64,000 nt of DNA from Aggregicoccus sp. 17bor-14 (GTDB lineage: Bacteria > Myxococcota > Myxococcia > Myxococcales > Myxococcaceae). The DNA lies in the NCBI RefSeq assembly GCF_009659535.1, contig NZ_VJZZ01000023.1, positions 27,908-91,907 of the forward strand. The letters run 5' to 3'. A program made the translations under genes and the position numbers. The notes beneath the pieces were generated by a model that worked only from the letters and a program-made list of their open reading frames with translations, had not been told where the DNA came from and made no database searches. Each line of letters begins with the position of its first letter. Position 1 is the stretch's first letter. Positions 59,106 through 64,000 of this stretch are shown here, in pieces.

Positions 59106-60538
59106 TCCCCGCTGTAGATGCCGATGGCGCCGTTGCGGAAAGCCACCAGCATGCGGCGCGGCTGCCCCTCCTCCTGCAGCACCTGGATGTCCACCACGGC
59201 GCTGCTGGCGAGCTTGCCCAGCGCCTTGCCGTCGTAGTGCGTCCACGCGGTGCCCTGCACGCGCGTGAGGCCGCCCGCGCCGTGGCCCGCCCACACCGAG
59301 TGGTCCAGCGGGTCCGCGTGGAGCGCGAGCACGGTGGGGTTGCGCAGCGCCTGCTTGTACCAGGCGACCGCCTTCCCCTTGGGGTCCACGAGCGCGAGCC
59401 CCTGGGTGCTGGAGCCCGCCCACACGTAGCCGTCCGGCATGGGGGCGAGGCCGAAGGTGTCGTCCTTCACCTGCTGCTGCGGGAAGGGGTCGCGCGGCAC
59501 GGCGTCCGGCCACACGTCCACGCGGTTGCTCTCTTTCTGGATGAAGTTGTCCGCGTCGTAGAAGCGGCGCGTGGTGCCCCAGGGGAAGCGCGCGCTGCGC
59601 TCGCGCCCGCCGAGCCACAGGTCGCCGTGGTCGTCCATGGCGAGCGCGTTGAAGTCACCCGAGCAGAGGGTCATCTTGTAGCACTGGCCTCCGGCGGTCG
59701 TGTACTCGCCCGAGCTGCAGCGCCCGCTCTCGTCCGGCGCGTGCGGCATCCAGCAGTTGATGGCCGGGTGGGTGTGCTCCACCACGAAGGTGCTCTCGGG
59801 GTCGCCCCACGCGACGCCGTGGTTGCCCGCGAACCACACGCTCTTCGTGGGCCCGTCGTAGAGGACGCGGAAGATGTTGCACACCTTCTCGCGCCCCTTG
59901 GGCTCGGCGGGCACCACGCCGGGGCCGCTGGAGATGTCGTAGTGCGCGCGCGCGAGCCCGCCGCCGGTGAGCCACACCCGGTCCGCGTCCCCCGTCTTCG
60001 CGGTGGCGAGGTCGCCGGAGACGTCCCACGCCATGTCGCAGCCGCTCGCGCCCATGTAGCCCACGAAGGCCACGCCTGCGGGGCCGCCCGAGATGGAGAT
60101 GGCCTGCTGCGGGGCGTTGAAGCTCTCGAAGCGGCTCGCGCCCTTGCGCAGCACCGAGATGACGCTGCCGCCGGCGACCCAGATGTTGCCGCCCGCGTCC
60201 GCGCTCACGCCGTACACGCGCGCGGGCACCCCTTGCGCGCCGGTGAGGAACTGCCAGCCCTCGGAGCCGGCCACGCGCGCCGCGCCCTTCACGTCCTCGG
60301 GCACCTGCGTGGCGTAGGTAGGCGGCGGGGGCGGCTGCGGCGGCTCGGGCGGAGGGGGCGGCGGCAGGGGCGGCACGGGCTCCGGCTGCGGCGCGGGCTG
60401 CGGCGCGGGCGCCGGCTGCTCGTCGGGAGGCGCCACCTGGGCGGGGTCCGCGGCGTCACAGCCCGCCCCCAGCACCAGCGCCGCCGCCATGGCGCACCCC
60501 ACCCTGCCCACCCGTCCCCAGCGCAGCACTCGGCCCAT
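59102..60538 (-). CDS. Lipoprotein with Pro-rich linker and regulator-type beta-propeller
   Basis: 478 residues. Lipoprotein signal with lipobox GAGC, then a long Pro linker (QPAPQPEPVPPLPPPP) that should span part of the envelope, then a beta-propeller of two-component-regulator type: repeated W-G-T/W-A-G blades (GNIWVAGGSVISVLRKG, KSVWFAGNHGVAWGD, GDLWLGGRERSAR, GYVWAGSSTQGLALVD, SVWAGHGAGGLTRVQG). Such propellers normally sense signals; here there is no kinase attached. Start ATG 60538 has AGGAGGGG. Confidence 0.82.
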   Translation of the reverse strand: MGRVLRWGRVGRVGCAMAAALVLGAGCDAADPAQVAPPDEQPAPAPQPAPQPEPVPPLPPPPPPEPPQPPPPPTYATQVPEDVKGAARVAGSEGWQFLTGAQGVPARVYGVSADAGGNIWVAGGSVISVLRKGASRFESFNAPQQAISISGGPAGVAFVGYMGASGCDMAWDVSGDLATAKTGDADRVWLTGGGLARAHYDISSGPGVVPAEPKGREKVCNIFRVLYDGPTKSVWFAGNHGVAWGDPESTFVVEHTHPAINCWMPHAPDESGRCSSGEYTTAGGQCYKMTLCSGDFNALAMDDHGDLWLGGRERSARFPWGTTRRFYDADNFIQKESNRVDVWPDAVPRDPFPQQQVKDDTFGLAPMPDGYVWAGSSTQGLALVDPKGKAVAWYKQALRNPTVLALHADPLDHSVWAGHGAGGLTRVQGTAWTHYDGKALGKLASSAVVDIQVLQEEGQPRRMLVAFRNGAIGIYSGD

Positions 60539-60813
60539 GTCCCCTCCTGAGAGTCGCCGCATGGGCAGCAAGCGAGGTGCCACGCGCGCGCTCCTGGGAA
60601 GGCGCCTCGAGTGCGGAAGTGCCCTGCCCACCGCGGGGCAGCCGGCCTCCCCGGGTGGGAAGCGGAAGCAGACGGGCGTGCAGGCGCAGGTCCGGGCGGG
60701 GGCTCGCGCGAGGGGCCCGGGCGAAAGGGTGGGAAAGCCCCGCGCCGGCGACATATTGGGGGCAGCCCGGCCGTTTCCCGGGCCCACCCCCCCAGAGAGG
60801 ACGGCAGGCGCGC

Positions 60814-62121
60814 ATGGCAGTGAGGCTGGTGCTGGCAGGACGCTACGGCGGAGCAGCGGGGCTGCAGTCTTCGGGGCTCCCAGGGGCCTCGGCCGAGGAC
60901 GCGCCGCTGCGGTGGCTCGAGCGCGTGCAGGTCTGGGTGGCGCAGCAGGCGGGCGAGCTGCTCGAGGGCGCGCGCATGGACTCGGACGCCCAGGGCCGGC
61001 CCGTGCTGCGGCTGCAGCTGCACCCGGCGGCCGAGGAGGTCTCGGTGGTGGCGGCCGGCCAGCACCGCGTGGTGGTGGTGGCGGACACGACGGCGGTGGG
61101 CCCCGGCTACCACCGCTACCTGTGCGAGCTGCTGCACCGGCTCGGCGGCGCCTTCTCGGTGGCGTGGGCGGATGCGCACGCGGACGAGGGCGTGGGCGAC
61201 CCCACCGGCTACTTCCACACCGGGGACGCGGCGCCGCTCGAGGGGCACATGCTCGCGTGGCTCGCGGACACGGCCGGCAGCGTGCTCGCGCTGCGCTCGC
61301 TGGGCCACGCGAACCTCGCGCTCTCGCTGCGCCCCGGCCACGCCTTCGACCCGGGCGGCGCGGCGGTGCTCACGCCCATGGGCCCGCGCGACGAGGCCTG
61401 GGTGCAGGCGGTGCACGAGGACCCCGCGCGCGGGCGCGACGTGTTCCCCTGGTGGGAGGAGGGCACGGGCCCGCGGGTGCGGCTGGGGCGCGCGCTGAGC
61501 CGGCTGTGGACGGAGATGGTGTGGCGCCCGCCCCTGCTCGAGGAGGAGCGGCGCATGTTCCGCAGCGTGGCGCGGCTGCTCGAGAGCGCGTGGCGCGAGG
61601 ACCCGAGCCTCGCCTACCCGTGGCGCGAGTGGCGCGAGCTGCTGGGCTTCCTCGGCGTGGGCGGCACGCTGGCGGAGGAGGTGAGCCGCCAGGCCCTGCA
61701 GACGCCCGAGGGCCCGCGCATCGGCTACCGGCGCGGCACGGTGCAGGTGACGCTGCCGCAGGGCTGGGCCATCCGCATCCCGGGCAGCCTCGCGGAAGCC
61801 GTGCTGCCGGACGGCAGCTGGGTGGCGCGAGACCACCGCCGCAGCGTGCGCGTGCTCGCCGAGCGCGGCCTGCCCGCAGCGCTGGAGCACGGCGGCGAGT
61901 ACGAGCACAAGAACGCGCGCGTCACCGGCTACGGCGACGTGGTGGAGGAGGGCGACAGCGGCCGGCTCACCGCCCTGTGCGATGCGGGCGACCGCCGCGC
62001 GCTCTGCATCGTCACCTACGACGACCTGGACGAGAAGGCGTGGGCGCTGGAGACCTGGCGCACCCTGGACGTGGAGCGCAGCGCCGCTCCGGCTCAGCCT
62101 CGCCCGCAGTACCTGTCCTGA
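60814..62121 (+). CDS. Hypothetical protein, 435 aa
   Basis: Soluble protein with no signal peptide. Mixed alpha/beta: starts MAVRLVLAGRYGGAAG; contains HRVVVVADTTAVGPGYHRYLCELLHRLG, DPTGYFHTGD and a C-terminal strand-rich part (GTVQVTLPQGWAIRIPG; RRALCIVTYDDLDEKAW). Tryptophan and arginine rich in the middle (FPWWEEGTG, YPWREWRELLGFLG). Ribosome site-like GAGAGG. No recognised domain. Its stop is 1 nt from the convergent epimerase gene stop. Confidence 0.7.
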   Translation: MAVRLVLAGRYGGAAGLQSSGLPGASAEDAPLRWLERVQVWVAQQAGELLEGARMDSDAQGRPVLRLQLHPAAEEVSVVAAGQHRVVVVADTTAVGPGYHRYLCELLHRLGGAFSVAWADAHADEGVGDPTGYFHTGDAAPLEGHMLAWLADTAGSVLALRSLGHANLALSLRPGHAFDPGGAAVLTPMGPRDEAWVQAVHEDPARGRDVFPWWEEGTGPRVRLGRALSRLWTEMVWRPPLLEEERRMFRSVARLLESAWREDPSLAYPWREWRELLGFLGVGGTLAEEVSRQALQTPEGPRIGYRRGTVQVTLPQGWAIRIPGSLAEAVLPDGSWVARDHRRSVRVLAERGLPAALEHGGEYEHKNARVTGYGDVVEEGDSGRLTALCDAGDRRALCIVTYDDLDEKAWALETWRTLDVERSAAPAQPRPQYLS

Positions 62122-62122
62122 G

Positions 62123-63100
62123 TCACACGAGTCCCTGCACCCGCATGGACTCCACCGTGCGCTTCACCCCGTCCGCGAGCGGCACGGACGCATAGCCCAG
62201 CTCCCGCTGCGCCTTGCTCGCGTCGATGCGCACGTCCCACATCACGAACGAGAGCTGCCCGGGCGCAATCAGGGGCCGCAATCCGAAGAGGCGCGCGAGG
62301 GGCGCACTCGCCGCGGCAAACACCTTCGCCACGGGCGCCGGCAGCGTCGGAGGCGGCTTGTCGGGCCGCCCCGCGGCGAGCAGGGCCGCGCTCGCGAGCT
62401 CCCGGATGGAGGCATGCCCATCGGCGAGCAGGTACCGCTCCCCCGGCCGGCCGCGCTCTGCCGCCACCACGTGTGCCTCGGCCACCGCGTCCACGTAGGC
62501 CACGGGCACGCCGCCCGGAGGCAGCGCGGGCGCCTTGCCCTGCAGCACCTGCAGGAAGATGGAGTTGAGCCCCACGTGCACGGGGCTGGGGCCGTACACG
62601 GCGCCCGGATTCACGTAGACGAGCTCGAGGCCCTGCGCGCGCAGCTTCTCGGCCTCGGCCTCGGCGGCCACCTTGGAGCGCTCGTAGGCGGTGGGCTTGG
62701 GGACGGTGTCCAGCTGCGTCTCCACCAGCGTGCCGCCGCGCGGCGCGCCGAACACGTCCATGGTGGAGGTGTAGACGACGCGCTGCACGCGCGCAGCGAG
62801 CGCCGCCTGCAGCACGTTGCGGGTGCCCTCGCGGTTCACCCGGTCGAAGATGCGCGCGTCCGGCTGCCACTGCTCGGGGAGGCCCGCGGCGTGGAACACC
62901 CAGCGCGCGCCGGCGACCGCGGCGGGCAGCGTGTCCGGCTGGGTGACGTCGCCGCGCACCAGCTCCACGCCCGCGGGGACCACCTTCTGCGCGCGCGCAG
63001 GGTCGCGCACGAGGGCCCGCACGTGGTGTCCCCGCTCCCGCAGCACGCGCGCGATCGCGTTGCCGATGAGGCCCGTGGCCCCCGTGACGAGCACCTGCAT
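62123..63100 (-). CDS. NAD-dependent epimerase/dehydratase
   Basis: 325 residues. Extended SDR: TGATGLIG (6-13), the HAAG motif, YxxxK at Y139-E-R-S-K143, and AYVDAVAEAHV in the substrate region. The C-terminal part after residue 240 (VFAAASAPLARLFGL) is helical and hydrophobic, as in 3-beta-HSD/dihydroflavonol-reductase-type proteins. Catalytic residues are intact. Substrate unknown. Ribosome site GGAGGGG. Confidence 0.9.
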   Translation of the reverse strand: MQVLVTGATGLIGNAIARVLRERGHHVRALVRDPARAQKVVPAGVELVRGDVTQPDTLPAAVAGARWVFHAAGLPEQWQPDARIFDRVNREGTRNVLQAALAARVQRVVYTSTMDVFGAPRGGTLVETQLDTVPKPTAYERSKVAAEAEAEKLRAQGLELVYVNPGAVYGPSPVHVGLNSIFLQVLQGKAPALPPGGVPVAYVDAVAEAHVVAAERGRPGERYLLADGHASIRELASAALLAAGRPDKPPPTLPAPVAKVFAAASAPLARLFGLRPLIAPGQLSFVMWDVRIDASKAQRELGYASVPLADGVKRTVESMRVQGLV

Positions 63101-63323
63101 GGCGTACCCCTCCGCTGCGAAAGCACCGGTTCTAGCACCCCGGGTGACCCTGGCGCAGGGGGGGCCGGAGGGGTCCCGGAGCGCTCCGGAGCCGGAAAAT
63201 CGGCCCCGCAGGCGCCCCCTCCGAGGGCCATCCGTCCGCTGGAGATCACCAAATCGAGCGCCGGCACTGGGACTTTGCGTGAGGCCTGACTAGGCTGCGT
63301 CCGTCCTTCTGAGGAGGAACCGC

Positions 63324-63881
63324 ATGACCCACGAGACCCGCATGCCCCCGGATGTGAGCGCTGCAAGCCCCGACACCACGAACGCCTCGGTGACCGAGAG
63401 CACCGGCACTGGCCCCACCTCGGGTGCGGCCGGCGGCGGCGCTGCGTCCGGCGAGGGCGCCGGCACGGGCACCGGCGGCAGCATGGGCGGCAGCCCCACG
63501 GCGGGCGCGGCCGGCGCGATCCAGTCCCCCACCCCCGCCACCGGCGCGGGCGCGGCGCCGCGCAAGCAGGCCGGCAAGGCGGGCCCCGCGGCGCGCAAGA
63601 GCCCCACGCGCGCGAAGAAGACGGCCACCCAGGGCGCGGCGAAGAAGGCTGCCGGCGCGGGCCGTCCCGCGCGCGGCAGCATGAAGAAGGCGTCCGCGAA
63701 GAAGGCCGTGGCGAAGAAGGCCTCGAGCCGCGGCGCCGCCGGCGCGAAGAAGCGCCCGGCCGCGAAGAAGGCCGCTGCGAAGAAGACCGCCGCGCGCACC
63801 AAGGCCCCGGCCTCCAAGCGCCAGGCCGTGAAGCGCGCCACCGCGAAGAAGGGCAAGACGGCCCGCCGCGGCGGCCGCTAG
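63324..63881 (+). CDS. Histone H1-like basic protein
   Basis: 185 residues. Residues 1-80 are Ser/Thr/Gly/Ala-rich and neutral; residues 80-185 carry repeated Lys/Ala blocks of eukaryotic H1-tail type (ATQGAAKKAAG, KKASAKKAVAKKA, AAKKTAARTKAPASKR) ending KGKTARRGGR. Bacterial H1-like proteins bind DNA nonspecifically and are common in myxobacteria. Strong ribosome site (GAGGAGG) before the ATG. Closely related tails expand by replication slippage, so length may vary between strains. Confidence 0.85.
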   Translation: MTHETRMPPDVSAASPDTTNASVTESTGTGPTSGAAGGGAASGEGAGTGTGGSMGGSPTAGAAGAIQSPTPATGAGAAPRKQAGKAGPAARKSPTRAKKTATQGAAKKAAGAGRPARGSMKKASAKKAVAKKASSRGAAGAKKRPAAKKAAAKKTAARTKAPASKRQAVKRATAKKGKTARRGGR

Positions 63882-64000
63882 TTGGACTGCGCGAGATGCG
63901 CACGCGCAGTGCGGCGTGCGCCCTTAGCGTGAGGGCGAGCGGGCGAGGTGGCGCGGAGGCGGGGCGCGCGCCCCGTGCGCGTGCCAGTGGCCCTCTCGGG
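63882..64000. other. Window end, no gene seen
   Basis: 119 bp after the H1-like gene. No ribosome site or credible start; the window ends before the next gene. Confidence 0.6.

Noticed and set aside
63176..63189. 14-bp palindrome CCGGAGCGCTCCGG
   Set aside because: Short G+C palindromes are expected by chance at this composition, and nothing nearby supports a role.
1..64000. tRNA, rRNA, prophage or insertion sequence
   Set aside because: None recognised on reading both strands: no transposase, integrase, phage structural gene or terminal inverted repeats.

Overview
The window reads as chromosomal DNA of a fruiting, predatory-type myxobacterium (Myxococcota, probably Myxococcaceae). This is inferred from very high G+C (about three quarters by eye), the many lipoproteins with proline/alanine-rich linkers, a Hanks-type Ser/Thr kinase, MopE-like Asp-rich motifs, a PilZ-Hsp70 fusion and the general gene mix. 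There is no phage, insertion sequence, CRISPR array, rRNA or tRNA that I can recognise. I call 48 protein genes; the many other long open frames are shadows created by the G+C-rich codon pattern.

Layout. 0-4.4 kb: the end of a chromate transporter gene, an RDD membrane protein, two unknown soluble proteins and an alpha/beta hydrolase. 4.4-11 kb: a CpaF/TadA-type secretion ATPase with a long disordered tail, a small anchored protein, a glycine-rich lipoprotein and a Ser/Thr kinase. 11-17.3 kb: a YCII/DGPF protein, a ferredoxin-reductase-like flavoprotein, a translationally coupled pair (LpoA-like lipoprotein, then a WD40 lipoprotein carrying a degenerate aspartic-protease fold) and a DUF72 protein. 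17.3-24.9 kb: three genes with a link to cyclic di-GMP, namely a 1284-residue MshEN protein, a PilZ-Hsp70 fusion and oligoribonuclease. 24.9-31.4 kb: a class V aminotransferase, an MBL-fold hydrolase, a PIN-domain operon, a Tat-exported amidase and a coiled-coil lipoprotein. 31.4-40.4 kb: an M23-like protein, DnaJ, an ABC exporter, an SDR enzyme, a two-lobed aspartic protease homologue and an orphan ParA.

40.4-48 kb holds the most unusual block: a lipase-like hydrolase without a signal peptide, a polytopic membrane protein with a large soluble domain, and, divergent from it, a 915-residue fusion of an M4 (thermolysin-type) metalloprotease to a NucA-type nonspecific nuclease. 48-64 kb: a divergent SDR/LysR pair with a clear operator, a basic small protein, a G1-peptidase-like protein lacking the expected active-site residues, a MopE-like lipoprotein, a two-gene operon of unknown function, PhoD, a secreted amidohydrolase, a propeller lipoprotein, an epimerase and a histone H1-like protein.

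Non-coding signals stand out against the G+C-rich background: a 15+15 bp perfect A+T-rich palindrome (31673-31705), a 15+15 bp near-perfect palindrome (40784-40814), a pair of operator-like elements (58520-58575), an inverted repeat before dnaJ and one between the SDR and LysR genes. Ten convergent gene pairs overlap or lie within 13 nt at their stop codons, leaving no room for ordinary terminators. All functional statements are sequence-reading inferences; no database search was possible.
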